Notes: a model not told the origin generated them from the sequence alone. A DNA stretch of 64,000 nucleotides from an uncultured Clostridia bacterium (GCA_944383305.1 CALWOZ010000001.1:29026-93025), one strand, 5' to 3'. Counted from the stretch's first letter, positions 18,586 through 27,867 are shown. Numbers and translations: made by a program.

Positions 18586-18791
18586 CTAATTTAATTATAA
18601 CAAATATAGAAAAAACTAGATATAAGTTAAATACACAAATAGAAAATAACGATAATGCAGAAGATATATTAAAGACAAGTATTAAATTAGATAATCTAAT
18701 TAATCAATATTATAAACATTGTACATATAAAAGTAATATAGAAATAAAAAATAATCAAAATAAAGTACTTGCCAAAAATTTATTTTTATGA
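18582..18791 (+). CDS. Spo0E-like aspartyl-phosphate phosphatase with ATA in place of ATG
   Basis: A 69-codon frame reading ...NIEKTRYKLNTQIEN...ILKTSIKLDNLINQYYKHC. The motif S-x-x-L-D-x-x-I-x-x-Y is the Spo0E family signature; such small two-helix proteins dephosphorylate Spo0A and delay sporulation. No ATG, GTG or TTG exists in frame before the motif. GGAG (18568-18571) lies ten bases before ATA 18582, which overlaps the lgt stop as ATAA. One G-to-A change in an ancestral ATGA would have kept the lgt stop but removed this start. It may be weakly translated from ATA, or silent. Confidence 0.6.
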   Translation: MTNLIITNIEKTRYKLNTQIENNDNAEDILKTSIKLDNLINQYYKHCTYKSNIEIKNNQNKVLAKNLFL

Positions 18792-18797
18792 TAATAT
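18769..18797 (+). promoter_or_regulatory. Predicted sigma-A promoter of rpsO
   Basis: TTGCCA, 17 bases, TAATAT. It overlaps the end of the Spo0E-like frame and gives an rpsO leader of about 80 bases. Confidence 0.5.
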
Positions 18798-18802
18798 TTA
18801 TA

Positions 18803-18880
18803 TGATATCCTGTGTTCAGAAAATGGATACTCCAACCTTTTCTTAGCATTAGGAGCTTATTTAAGATTATGGAGGAATAA
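18803..18880 (+). promoter_or_regulatory. rpsO 5' leader, possible S15 autoregulatory RNA
   Basis: The leader contains ATACTCCAACCTTTTCTTAG and TTAGGAGCT, in which ACTCC and GGAGC/T can pair around a CTTTTCTTAGCATT loop. S15 leaders in Firmicutes commonly fold to bind S15 itself; the assignment here rests on position and the paired CTCC/GGAG only. Confidence 0.35.
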
Positions 18881-18882
18881 AA

Positions 18883-19143
18883 ATGGAATTTAACAAAAAA
18901 GAAATCGTTGCAAAATTTGGTAGAAATGAACAAGATACTGGTTCTCCAGAAGTTCAAGTGGCTTTATTAACAGCTAGAATTAATCATTTAACAGAGCATT
19001 TAAGAATCCACAAAAAAGACCACCATTCTAGACGTGGACTTTTAAAAATGGTTGGTCAAAGAAAAGGTCTTTTAAATTATATTAAAAATAAAGACATTAT
19101 TAAATATCGTGAACTTATTGCTGAATTAGGCTTAAGAAAATAA
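18883..19143 (+). CDS. rpsO: 30S ribosomal protein S15
   Basis: 86 residues, close to the usual 88-89. Binds the central domain of 16S rRNA early in assembly of the small subunit. Conserved blocks [39 protein letters not shown] and RKGLLNYI are intact. Ribosome site GGAGG. In many Firmicutes pnp follows rpsO; here a terminator follows and no pnp is present. Confidence 0.98.
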   Translation: MEFNKKEIVAKFGRNEQDTGSPEVQVALLTARINHLTEHLRIHKKDHHSRRGLLKMVGQRKGLLNYIKNKDIIKYRELIAELGLRK

Positions 19144-19155
19144 TAATCATTTATT

Positions 19156-19200
19156 AGCTTTTAATGGTTAAATTTAATTTAACTATTAAAAGCTTTTTTA
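19156..19200 (+). terminator. rpsO terminator
   Basis: AGCTTTTAAT ... ATTAAAAGCT with an inner GTTAAA/TTTAAC extension, followed by TTTTTTATTG. Confidence 0.88.
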
Positions 19201-19203
19201 TTG

Positions 19204-19268
19204 TCTTAATTAAGCTTTGACTTTATTTTTTATTTTAATTCTATTGTAAAAATATAGAACAAAAATAA
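19204..19268 (+). repeat. Dispersed repeat copy D (head only, degenerate)
   Basis: TTAATTAAGCTTTGACTTTATTT just past the rpsO terminator, then decayed AT-rich sequence. Middle and tail are missing. Confidence 0.6.
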
Positions 19269-19306
19269 ACTAATTATTAAATAAAATATTAATAATATAA
19301 AATTAC

Positions 19307-19341
19307 AATTATACATAAATATACTATATTTATGTATAATT
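19307..19341. promoter_or_regulatory. 15-base perfect dyad upstream of the PTS promoter
   Basis: AATTATACATAAATA, five bases, and its exact complement. It lies about 55 bases before the -35 box of the PTS gene and has no T run. It could be an operator or a DNA cruciform; no protein partner is known. Confidence 0.45.
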
Positions 19342-19394
19342 TATTTATAAAATAAGTATAAAAATATTTTATATTGTAATATTTTTATATTTTA

Positions 19395-19423
19395 TTGACA
19401 ATAAATGAAAATGATAGTATAAT
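19395..19423 (+). promoter_or_regulatory. Consensus sigma-A promoter of the PTS gene
   Basis: TTGACA, 17 bases, TATAAT, an exact consensus, about 45 bases before the start codon. Confidence 0.85.
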
Positions 19424-19467
19424 AAATATATAAAATTAAAATAAAAAATTAGGGGAGGTTGTACATT

Positions 19468-20937
19468 ATGATGAAATATTTACAAAGATTGGGTAAATCA
19501 TTAATGTTACCAGTTGCTTGTCTTCCAATAGCAGGTATATTAATGGGCTTAGGCTATATGTTTGATAAGTCTGTTATGGCTGGTGGCGACCCAGGTTCCT
19601 TATTTGTTGTTGCTAAATTTTTAGTTACAGCTGGTGGAGCTATAATTAATAGTATGGGTATATTATTTGCAATTGGTGTGGCAGTTGGTATGTCGGATGA
19701 CCAAGAAGGTACTTCTGCACTTGCAGGTCTTGTTTCCTTTCTTATTTTCTTAACTATTTTGGCTCCAGATGTAATCGCTGCATTAAAAGGAATTGACGTT
19801 GGTGAGGTAAATGAAGCGTTTACTAAAATGAATAATAACAACCAATTTATAGGTATTATAAGTGGTATTATAGGTGCAAGTTGTTATAATAAATTCAAAA
19901 ACACAAAATTGCCAGATGCATTAGCATTCTTTAGTGGTAAAAGAAGTGTTGCTATTGTAACAGGTGTAGTATCTCTTATAGTGTCAGTTATATTATTCTT
20001 TATTTGGCCTATTATTTATACTGGATTACAAAACTTAGGTAAAGGTATATTAAGTTTAGGTGCAGTAGGTGCTGGTATATATGGTTTCTTTAACCGTTTA
20101 TTAATACCTTTTGGCTTACATCACGCATTAAATTCAGTATTTTGGTTTGATGTTGCTAATGTTAATGACCTTGGTAATTTCTGGGCAGGTACTGGTACTC
20201 TTGGAGAAACAGGTATATATATGACAGGCTTCTTCCCAGTTATGATGTTTGGTTTACCAGCTGCTTGTCTTGCTATGTATCATACAGCTAAAGATAAAAA
20301 CAAAAAACAAGTTGCAGGTTTATTATTCTCAGCTGCTATTTGTTCATTCTTTACAGGGGTTACAGAGCCTATTGAATTTGCATTTATGTTTTTAGCTCCA
20401 GGTTTATATTTAATACACGCTATATTAACTTGCTTATCTTTAATAGTATTAGGTTTATTACCAGTAAGAGCTGGATTTAACTTTAGTGCAGGGTTCTTAG
20501 ATTTATTCTTTAGTTCATTTACACCTTTAGCTCTTAATCCGTGGATGCTTATTCCTATTGGTTTAGTAGTAGGTGTAGTATACTACTTTGTATTTAGATT
20601 TGCTATAAAAATATTTAACTTTAAAACTCCTGGTAGAGAAGATGAGCTAGAGGCAGTATCTAGTGCTACAGGAAATTTATCTAATCAAGGCAAAGGATTT
20701 AGAGAAACAGCAGAAATTGTATTAGAAGGACTTGGTGGAAAAGATAATATTGTATCAGTTGATAACTGTATAACTAGATTAAGACTTGAAGTAAAAGATA
20801 TGAGTAAAGTTGATGAAGCTAAAATCAAAACTGCAAAAGTTTCTGGTATATTAAAACCAGGTAAAAACTCTATTCAAGTAATAATTGGAGCAAATGTACA
20901 ATTTGTTGCAGATGAATTAAAAAACTTAGTTAAATAA
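19468..20937 (+). CDS. PTS transporter subunit IIBC, glucose/N-acetylglucosamine/maltose family
   Basis: 489 residues from ATG 19468, nine bases after AGGGGAGG; the TTG at 19459 overlaps that site. The IIC domain (about 1-395) has the N-terminal LQRLGKSLMLPVACLPIAGI, ten or so membrane segments and the FFTGVTEPIEF substrate loop. A linker leads to the IIB domain (about 415-489) with the phosphocysteine in VDNCITRLRL and GVLKPG-type GILKPGKNSIQVIIG. No IIA domain is present, so a IIA from elsewhere (such as a Crr-type protein) must supply phosphate. The sugar is probably a glucoside or N-acetylglucosamine, but cannot be fixed. Single gene with own promoter and terminator. Confidence 0.92.
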   Translation: MMKYLQRLGKSLMLPVACLPIAGILMGLGYMFDKSVMAGGDPGSLFVVAKFLVTAGGAIINSMGILFAIGVAVGMSDDQEGTSALAGLVSFLIFLTILAPDVIAALKGIDVGEVNEAFTKMNNNNQFIGIISGIIGASCYNKFKNTKLPDALAFFSGKRSVAIVTGVVSLIVSVILFFIWPIIYTGLQNLGKGILSLGAVGAGIYGFFNRLLIPFGLHHALNSVFWFDVANVNDLGNFWAGTGTLGETGIYMTGFFPVMMFGLPAACLAMYHTAKDKNKKQVAGLLFSAAICSFFTGVTEPIEFAFMFLAPGLYLIHAILTCLSLIVLGLLPVRAGFNFSAGFLDLFFSSFTPLALNPWMLIPIGLVVGVVYYFVFRFAIKIFNFKTPGREDELEAVSSATGNLSNQGKGFRETAEIVLEGLGGKDNIVSVDNCITRLRLEVKDMSKVDEAKIKTAKVSGILKPGKNSIQVIIGANVQFVADELKNLVK

Positions 20938-20980
20938 ACAATCTAAATATTTTATATATAAAAATTAAAATAATAAAAAA

Positions 20981-21019
20981 CAAGATTAGTTATTATAAAT
21001 TATAACTAATCTTGTTTTT
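20981..21019. terminator. Bidirectional terminator between the PTS and SSB-like genes
   Basis: CAAGATTAGTTAT ... ATAACTAATCTTG, T-rich on the + side and A-rich before it, between convergent genes. Confidence 0.85.
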
Positions 21020-21060
21020 ATTGTTTTAAGGTTATATGAAATAGTATAAGATATGTAATA

Positions 21061-21729
21061 TTAGTTATTACTAATATTTTGAACAATATCAGCTGTATTA
21101 CAACTATTATCTTCTAAAACTTCTAATTTAGATACGCTTATTTCATAAGCAACTTTTTCTAAAATATCACCATTTTCTAATTTTTTTTGATAGTTTCTAC
21201 TTTGCATACGACCAGATATTTTTATGTTATTACCAACTTCTAGTCCGCTAGCAAATTTAGCATTTCTACCCCATATAATACAAGGAATATAATCTGATTT
21301 GTTGTAAGAGCGATTTACTGCTAATAAAACGTCGGCAATTTCTCTACCAAAAGGTGTTTTTCTATATACAGGTTGTTTGCATACATATCCATTTAATGAT
21401 ACTTGATTTGGATTTTTGTTTAAATCTAAATTAAAGTTTACGTCTTTAGCAAAAATAGTTAAAATAAGATGATTTTTATTTTCCACAACATTATTATAAG
21501 AACGAATTTGACCATTAATTTCTATTAAAGCACCTATTTTAAAAAGGTTCTTATCTATAAGCCTTTCAGATATTGTTACAGGCAAAATGTCAGAGGTTTG
21601 ACTTAGTCTAGAGGTTTCTATTTTAAAAGTATAAAAAGCTTCTCCATACATTTCGTGTGAAAGAGTATAATCAGATACTATTTTTCCTATAAGTGTTACT
21701 ACATTGTTTTGTCTTAAATCTGTTTGCAT
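21061..21729 (-). CDS. Single-strand-DNA-binding-protein-like, two OB folds
   Basis: 222 residues with two OB-fold halves: about 1-105 (NNVVTLIGKIVSDYTLSHEM, FYTFKIETSRLSQTSDILPV) and about 107-205 (NQVSLNGYVCKQPVYRKTPF, IADVLLAVNRSYNKSDYIPC, NNIKISGRMQSRNYQKK). The second half has the clear SSB pattern. It lacks the acidic C-terminal tip of canonical SSB, so it is probably an accessory ssDNA-binding protein and not the main SSB. GGGAG ribosome site before ATG. Monocistronic, convergent with the PTS gene. Confidence 0.8.
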   Translation of the reverse strand: MQTDLRQNNVVTLIGKIVSDYTLSHEMYGEAFYTFKIETSRLSQTSDILPVTISERLIDKNLFKIGALIEINGQIRSYNNVVENKNHLILTIFAKDVNFNLDLNKNPNQVSLNGYVCKQPVYRKTPFGREIADVLLAVNRSYNKSDYIPCIIWGRNAKFASGLEVGNNIKISGRMQSRNYQKKLENGDILEKVAYEISVSKLEVLEDNSCNTADIVQNISNN

Positions 21730-21935
21730 TAAAAATTTCTCCCTTCAGTAACTTAAAAAATTTTTTAGGATTGTAACCTTTAAAATAATTATTCAATAAA
21801 ATTTAACTATATACTAAAAATATAAATACATATTAAGTATAAAAAATATAAATATTTCTAAAAAATATAAAAGGAGTATAAAATATTGAAAAAAATCCAA
21901 AAAAATGATATTATATTTTTTTAGTAGGTGATTAT

Positions 21936-22661
21936 ATGAAAAAAGCTATATTACTAATTTGCTTTGGTAATAAAAATATAAATATACAATTAGATAAACT
22001 AGAAAAAAATCTAAAAATGGAATTTTATGAATATGATATATATAAATGTTTTACAAGTGATTTTTTTATTAAAAAATATGGATATGGAATAGAAGAAGTG
22101 TTAAATAATATATTTAAAAGTGGATATAATGAAATAATTTGTCAACCTCTTTTTACAATAAATGGAATAGAATACGAAAAAGCTATTTTTTATATAAATA
22201 AATGGAAAGAAAAGTTTAAAACTATAAAAGTTAGTAGACCATTATTATATAGTGAAGAAGACTTTAAAATGTTATATAACTTTATAAAAAAATATTATAC
22301 AACAAATATACTATATATATGTCACGGTACAGATAATAAAAGTAATTATAATTATAAAAAGTTATTTAATATGTTTAAAAATGAAAACATATTCTTCGCT
22401 AATTTAGAAAGCACCCCATATATAGAAGATATTATAAAAGATTTAAAAAATAAAAAAATTACAAGTATATGTATAAAACCATTTTTACTTTTTAATGGTA
22501 AACACATAGAGCAAGACATAGCAGGGGATAAGTATAACTCTATAAAAAATATTTTATTAAAAAATAATATGGATTTAAAATTAGATTTAAAACCACTTTT
22601 ACAATATGACGAAATAATAAAAATATTTATAAATCATTTAATTAAGGCTAATAAAATATAA
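21936..22661 (+). CDS. cbiK: Sirohydrochlorin cobaltochelatase-like protein (CbiK family)
   Basis: 241 residues. The family inserts Co2+ into sirohydrochlorin in anaerobic cobalamin synthesis. Two lobes; possible metal ligands are the histidine in ICHGTDN (about 129), the glutamate in NLESTP (about 160) and the histidine in FNGKHIEQDIAGD (about 192), matching the H-E-H set of CbiK. The N-terminal LLICFGN and QPLFTINGIEYEK fit as well. No other cobalamin or sirohaem gene is nearby. Starts behind TAGGTGATT and stands 17 bases before the permease. Confidence 0.85.
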   Translation: MKKAILLICFGNKNINIQLDKLEKNLKMEFYEYDIYKCFTSDFFIKKYGYGIEEVLNNIFKSGYNEIICQPLFTINGIEYEKAIFYINKWKEKFKTIKVSRPLLYSEEDFKMLYNFIKKYYTTNILYICHGTDNKSNYNYKKLFNMFKNENIFFANLESTPYIEDIIKDLKNKKITSICIKPFLLFNGKHIEQDIAGDKYNSIKNILLKNNMDLKLDLKPLLQYDEIIKIFINHLIKANKI

Positions 22662-22678
22662 GGAGAAGTATAATATTA

Positions 22679-24114
22679 ATGATAGATTATATAAAAAATT
22701 TTTTATATAAAAAATTTAACATAAGAGAGCATAATTCTAACATAAAAACAGAAATCTTAGCAGGTGTTACTAATTATTTTACACTTATATATTTAGTTAT
22801 GCTTATGCCAGAAGTTTTGATGAACATATTTAGTGGTGCAATAGCTGAAGACGGGAGTATAATAGGAGATTTTATATTGGGAAATGGACTTACAGCTAAC
22901 GAAATGTTTATAGCATTAACTGCAACGTCTTTTATATGCTCAGGATTAAGTTCTATTATTATGGGATATTTGACTAATTTGCCATTTGTACAAGGACCTA
23001 GTCTTGCAGTAGCACATTTATAACATATACAGTATGTATAAGCTTTGGATATACATATAATCAAGCTTTAGCTATTGTATTTGTGTCAGGTCTTATATTT
23101 TTTGTATTAGCATTATTTGGTATTGAAAAGAAAATAGATAAGGCAATACCTAAAAATATAAAATATGCAGTTAGTTGTGGTATAGGACTATTTATAGCTT
23201 ATCAAGGACTTTTAAAATCTCATATTATAGAACAAAGTTCTTTAAATACAAATCTTTTTGATTTTTATAATATAGCTAGCAAAGAAACAAAAACAGCTAT
23301 ATTAGCATTAGTAGGTGTAATTTTAATAACTATACTACATAAAAAGCATATATATGGGTCTATATTTATAGGTAAAATAGTTTGTATAATACTAGCCTTT
23401 CCATTAGGTCTTATTAGTTTAGAAAAGTTAGATTTTTTTACTTCAATAAATTTAGATAAAGTATTTTTTGAATTAGATTTTACTGGTATTATAGATTTTT
23501 CTAATAGTAGTTTATTTTTTCAAACAACTATGACCATATTAGTTGTATTATTTTCCATATGTATTATGGATATATTTGAAACAATGGCTATGCTTATAGT
23601 AGCAGATAACTTTGTGGAGATAAGCAAAGAAAGATTTACTAATAAAAGAATACCACAAATATTAGAGATAGATGCTATAACTACATCTATTGGATCAACA
23701 ATAGGAAGTGTTACTATATCTACTTATGTAGAGAGTACAGCAGGGATTATAGAGGGTGGAAGAACAGGATTGACAGCTATAGTAACAGGGATATTATTTT
23801 TAGTATCTACATTTTTATCACCATTAGTTGCTTTAGTACCTTCTGCAGCCACAGCTACAACTTTTATAGTAGCAGGAGTTTTGATGATGACTATAATCAA
23901 ATTTATAGACTTTGAAAATATAGATGAGGCAGTACCAGCATTTTTAACTATGATTTTAATGCCTCTTACTAACAGTATACTTGTTGGTATAGCTTTTGGT
24001 ATAATATCCTATGTTGCTATACATTTATTTTTAGGTAAGGGATATAAAGTTAATAAAATATTATATATATTATCTGTATTATTATTAATATGTTTAATAT
24101 ATTTGCCTAGATAA
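22679..24114 (+). pseudogene. NCS2/AzgA-family purine permease, interrupted by a frameshift
   Basis: Two consecutive frames match one permease: 22679-23023 (FNIREHNSNIKTEILAGVTN, TSFICSGLSSIIMGYLTNLP, VQGPSLAVA) and the frame that carries on as FITYTVCISFGYTYNQALAI and VSGLIFF to 24114 (IGSTIGSVTISTYVESTAGI, GGRTGLTAIVTG). The break is near 23011-23017 (GCAGTAGCACATTTATAA): one missing base there joins both parts. Twelve or so membrane segments in the joined product. Family transports hypoxanthine, guanine or adenine. It is either a recent loss of function or a sequencing error; no long homopolymer is present. Confidence 0.85.
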
Positions 24115-24206
24115 ATATAAAAAATAGGAATAACCTATCTTTGTTTTTAATATACTTTTATGAATACAAATTAAAAAGTTTTAAAATACAAAGGTAGGTG
24201 ATTTTT

Positions 24207-25123
24207 TTGGTAAATGATAGAAAAGAGTTTTATAAAAAAATAGCAGAAAACTCCTTAAAAGATATAAAAACTAGAAGAACAACAAGAACAACAAAAAATA
24301 GTACATATAATCATATGACCAAAAATAATAATTATAAAAAAACAAAAAATATAACAAAAAATGGAATGATAAAATTTGACGAAGAACCTAATCAAACTAT
24401 AAAATCTAAATTTTTTATACAATGTATAATATGTGTTTTAATAGTATGTATATTTTATTATTTGTCAAATAGTAACTCTGAAAAAGCTATTAATATAGTC
24501 GATAAAACCAAGATACTATTAGATAGTAAATTTAATATAGATGATAAAATAAGTAATATTATTTCAAAATTTAAAATTAGTACTAATGTAGGTGGTGGGA
24601 GCAACGGTAATGTGTCAGTAGATGATAAACTTATAGAACAAATGGAAGAAGAAATAGAAAATACACCAAAAAAATAGAAAGCCTCAAGACACCACAGGTT
24701 GTTCTTGGGGCAGAAAACAAATGGATAAATCCAGTAGATGGAATTATAACAGGATATTTTGGAGATAGAATAAATCCTATATTAAATAAACAAGAATTTC
24801 ACAATGGACTAGATATAGGAGCTGATGAAAATACTCCAGCATATGCAGTTAAAGCTGGAGTTGTAACAGAAGTAGGTAATTCTGATACTTATGGCATATA
24901 TATAAAGTATAAAACTTATGATAATTATGAAATAATGTATGCACATTTGAATAAAGCCTTAGTAAAACAAGATGAAAAAATACAGGCTAATCAACAAATT
25001 GGATTAGTAGGAAGTACAGGACTTTCAACAGGACCACACTTACATTATACAGTTATAAAAGATGGAAAATATTTAGACCCTATAACTCTTGTAGGATTGC
25101 CTAAAGCTAGTTATTTAGAATAA
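24207..25123 (+). pseudogene. spoIVFA: SpoIVFA-like M23-domain protein, frameshifted in an A7 run
   Basis: The first frame (ending 24677) codes a basic N-terminal tail, one membrane segment (FFIQCIICVLIVCIFYYLS) and a linker ending NTPKK. After AAAAAAA (24668-24674) a one-base shift continues as IESLKTPQVVLGAEN, WINPVDGIITGYFGDRINPI, HNGLDIGADE, MYAHLNKAL, VGSTGLSTGPHLHYTV to the stop at 25123. H-x3-D and H-x-H M23 zinc residues are present. The place, directly before spoIVFB, and the single membrane segment plus LytM-like domain identify it as SpoIVFA, the partner that holds and inhibits SpoIVFB. Start is put at TTG 24207 behind GGTAGGTG. It may be a true mutation, a read error, or be rescued by slippage. 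Confidence 0.78.
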
Positions 25124-25148
25124 TTTATTAATAAAAAGAGAGGTGTAT

Positions 25149-25979
25149 ATGTTAAAAAAAGTAAGTATAAATCCAACATTTTATGTAGCATTAATTTTAG
25201 TTATAGTTTTTAAAGTATATGATATATTTTTTTATTTTTTTATATTTGTTTTTTTACACGAATTAGCACATATATTTATGGCTAAAAAATTTGGATTAAA
25301 CACCAAAAAACTAATTATAACTCCTATTGGATTGATAGCTGTAATAAATAATATAGAAAAATTACAACTTTATAAAAGACTTTTAATAGTAAGCATAGGA
25401 GTTTTGACAAATATAATATTAGCATTAATTTTTAATATGTTTACAAATGAGAAAATGCAGTTGATGAAAAATATTAATTTATCAATTGCATTTTTTAATT
25501 GTCTGCCTATTTTCCCATTAGATGGAGGCAGGTTTTTTTGTTATATTTTAGGCAGTAAAATAGGAGATTTAAAGGCTAGTATAATTTTAAAAAAAATAAG
25601 TTTATTTTTAAGTTTTATTATTTTTTTATTAGGGTTTATTCAAATTGTACTATATCCGTATAATATAACTCTTTTATGTTTATCTTTATATTTTATAAAA
25701 GTAAATAAAAGTGAATATATTTATCAATTTTATAAAGCTATAATTAATAAACAACAATATGAAAAAAATAGAATATTAAAAGTAAAAGAAGTTTTAATAG
25801 ATAAAGACTATGAAAATAAAGAGATTATTTTAATTCTTAGTTCAGATTATTATATAATTATAAATATTTCTATAAATGGTAATATTTTATATACATTAGA
25901 AGAAAAAGTATTTTTAGACTATATACAACAATATGGTATTAATGGTACAATATATGATATTGTTAAAAATATTTGCTAA
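25149..25979 (+). CDS. spoIVFB: SpoIVFB-like M50 intramembrane metalloprotease
   Basis: 276 residues from ATG 25149, behind AGAGAGGTG. A site-2-protease-type enzyme that cleaves pro-sigma-K in the outer forespore membrane. Several membrane segments; zinc motif HELAH near residue 38 and the second ligand motif in FPLDGGRFFCYIL near 120. The C-terminal 80 residues (ILKVKEVLIDKDYENKE, FLDYIQQYGINGTIYDIV) take the place of the CBS domain of family members but are weakly conserved. It follows the broken spoIVFA by 25 bases and is itself intact. Confidence 0.92.
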   Translation: MLKKVSINPTFYVALILVIVFKVYDIFFYFFIFVFLHELAHIFMAKKFGLNTKKLIITPIGLIAVINNIEKLQLYKRLLIVSIGVLTNIILALIFNMFTNEKMQLMKNINLSIAFFNCLPIFPLDGGRFFCYILGSKIGDLKASIILKKISLFLSFIIFLLGFIQIVLYPYNITLLCLSLYFIKVNKSEYIYQFYKAIINKQQYEKNRILKVKEVLIDKDYENKEIILILSSDYYIIINISINGNILYTLEEKVFLDYIQQYGINGTIYDIVKNIC

Positions 25980-26037
25980 AATAAAAAAAGTGTGGCAAAA
26001 TATAAAGTATGTAATTTACTAAAGATGGAGGATTAAT

Positions 26038-27867
26038 ATGATAGATGAAATATTAATGCAGGTTGAAAAACCAGCAAGATATATAGGTAATGAAATAAAT
26101 ATGGTTGTAAAAGACCCTAAAAATGTAGATATACGTTTTGCTTTTTGCTTTCCTGATAGTTATGAGGTTGGTATGAGTTACGTTGGTTTACAAATATTAT
26201 ATTTTTTTATGAACAGACGTGATGATGTATACTGTGAAAGAGTATTTGCTCCGTGGCACGATATGGAAGAAAAAATGAGAGAAAATAATATAGAACTATT
26301 TACTCTTGAAACAGGAGATAGTGTAAGAAATTTTGATTTTGTAGGTTTTACTCTACAATATGAAATGACTTATACTAATATTATAAATATGCTAAATTTA
26401 GGAAATATACCTATATGGAGCAAAGATAGAACAGAAAATGACCCTATAATTATAGCAGGGGGACCTTGTGCCTATAATCCAGAACCTTTAGCCGATATTA
26501 TAGACATATTTTATATTGGCGAAGGTGAGGTTAAATATGATGAATTTTTTGATATATATAAAGAAGTAAAAAAACAAGGGGGAACAAAAGAAGATTTTTA
26601 TCTTAAAATACTTAAAATGGACGGTATTTATATACCTAAATTTTATGATGTAGAGTATAAAGAAAACGGTGAAATAAAAGAATTTAAACCTCTACATAAA
26701 GATGCACCTAAAAAAATAAAAAAAGTCATAGTTAATAATATGGATAATGTTTTTTATCCAGAAAAACAGCTTGTTCCTTTAATTGATATTGTACACGATA
26801 GAGTAAATTTAGAAGTGTTTAGAGGGTGTATAAGAGGGTGTAGATTTTGTCAAGCAGGGTATGTATATCGTCCGGTTAGAGAAAAGTCGGCAGAGGCTAT
26901 ATTAGAAAAGTCTAAAACATTAGTAGAAACATCAGGACACGAAGAAGTGTCTTTAACAAGTCTTAGTACAGCAGACTATAGAGATTTTAGAAAATTAGCA
27001 GAAGGACTTTTAGACCAGTTTAAAGACGAGAAAGTTAATATAGCGTTGCCTTCTTTAAGAATAGATGCCTTTTCATTAGACTTAATGCAAAAAGTACAAG
27101 GAGTTAGAAAATCAAGTCTAACATTTGCACCAGAGGCAGGTACACAAAGGCTTAGAGATGTTATTAATAAAGGTATAACTGAAGAAGAAATATTAAGAGG
27201 AAGTAGCCTTGCTTTTGAAGGGGGCTGGGATAGAGTTAAATTATATTTTATGGTAGGGCTACCTACAGAAACAGATGAAGACATAAAAGGTATTGTAAAG
27301 TTATCTTCGGATATAGTAGATAAATTTTATGAACTACCTAAAGAAAAAAGAAATAGAGGAGTATCTGTTACTGTTAGTTCGTCTTGTTTTGTACCAAAGG
27401 CTTTTACTCCTTTTCAATGGTCGGCACAAGATACTTGTGAGGAGTTTTTAAGAAAGCAGTATCTTTTAAAAGACACTAATGAAAGAAAACAAGTTAAAAT
27501 AAATTATCACGAACCTACTGTTAGCTCAATAGAGGGAATTCTTGCTCGTGGTGATAGAAAAGTAGCTAAACTTATAGTAAAAGCTTGGGAAAACGGAGCA
27601 AAATTTGATGGTTGGACAGAAAGTTTTAAATATGATGCGTGGCTTAAAGCTTTAGACCAAACAGGACTTAATCGTGAGTTTTATGCTAATAGAGAGAGAA
27701 GCTATGACGAAATATTACCGTGGGATCATATATCTATTGGTGTATCTAAAAGATTTTTTATAGAAGAAATGGAAAGGGCTAAAAAAGAAGCTATAACACC
27801 AAATTGTAGAGAAAATTGTAGTATGTGTGGAGCAAAAGTTTTTGGAGGAGGTGTTTGCTTTGAATAA
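26038..27867 (+). CDS. Radical SAM protein with B12-binding-like domain (TIGR03960 type)
   Basis: 609 residues. The N-terminal part (about 1-230) has a B12-binding-like fold (FAFCFPDSYEVGMSYVGLQI, IIIAGGPCAYNPEPLADI, FYIGEGEVKYDEFF); the radical SAM core follows with the 4Fe-4S triad in FRGCIRGCRFCQAGYVYRPV (about 258-277) and SLTSLSTADY. A Cys cluster near the C-terminus (CRENCSMCGAKVFGGGVC) may bind another cluster. The exact reaction is unknown. It overlaps the DUF2344 gene by eight bases; these two partners are almost always adjacent, next to rng, in Clostridia, pointing to an RNA or ribosome-related role. Confidence 0.9.
   Translation: MIDEILMQVEKPARYIGNEINMVVKDPKNVDIRFAFCFPDSYEVGMSYVGLQILYFFMNRRDDVYCERVFAPWHDMEEKMRENNIELFTLETGDSVRNFDFVGFTLQYEMTYTNIINMLNLGNIPIWSKDRTENDPIIIAGGPCAYNPEPLADIIDIFYIGEGEVKYDEFFDIYKEVKKQGGTKEDFYLKILKMDGIYIPKFYDVEYKENGEIKEFKPLHKDAPKKIKKVIVNNMDNVFYPEKQLVPLIDIVHDRVNLEVFRGCIRGCRFCQAGYVYRPVREKSAEAILEKSKTLVETSGHEEVSLTSLSTADYRDFRKLAEGLLDQFKDEKVNIALPSLRIDAFSLDLMQKVQGVRKSSLTFAPEAGTQRLRDVINKGITEEEILRGSSLAFEGGWDRVKLYFMVGLPTETDEDIKGIVKLSSDIVDKFYELPKEKRNRGVSVTVSSSCFVPKAFTPFQWSAQDTCEEFLRKQYLLKDTNERKQVKINYHEPTVSSIEGILARGDRKVAKLIVKAWENGAKFDGWTESFKYDAWLKALDQTGLNREFYANRERSYDEILPWDHISIGVSKRFFIEEMERAKKEAITPNCRENCSMCGAKVFGGGVCFE

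Noticed and set aside
19444-19467. TTG 19459 as start of the PTS gene
   Set aside because: It overlaps the AGGGGAGG ribosome site; ATG 19468 is correctly spaced.
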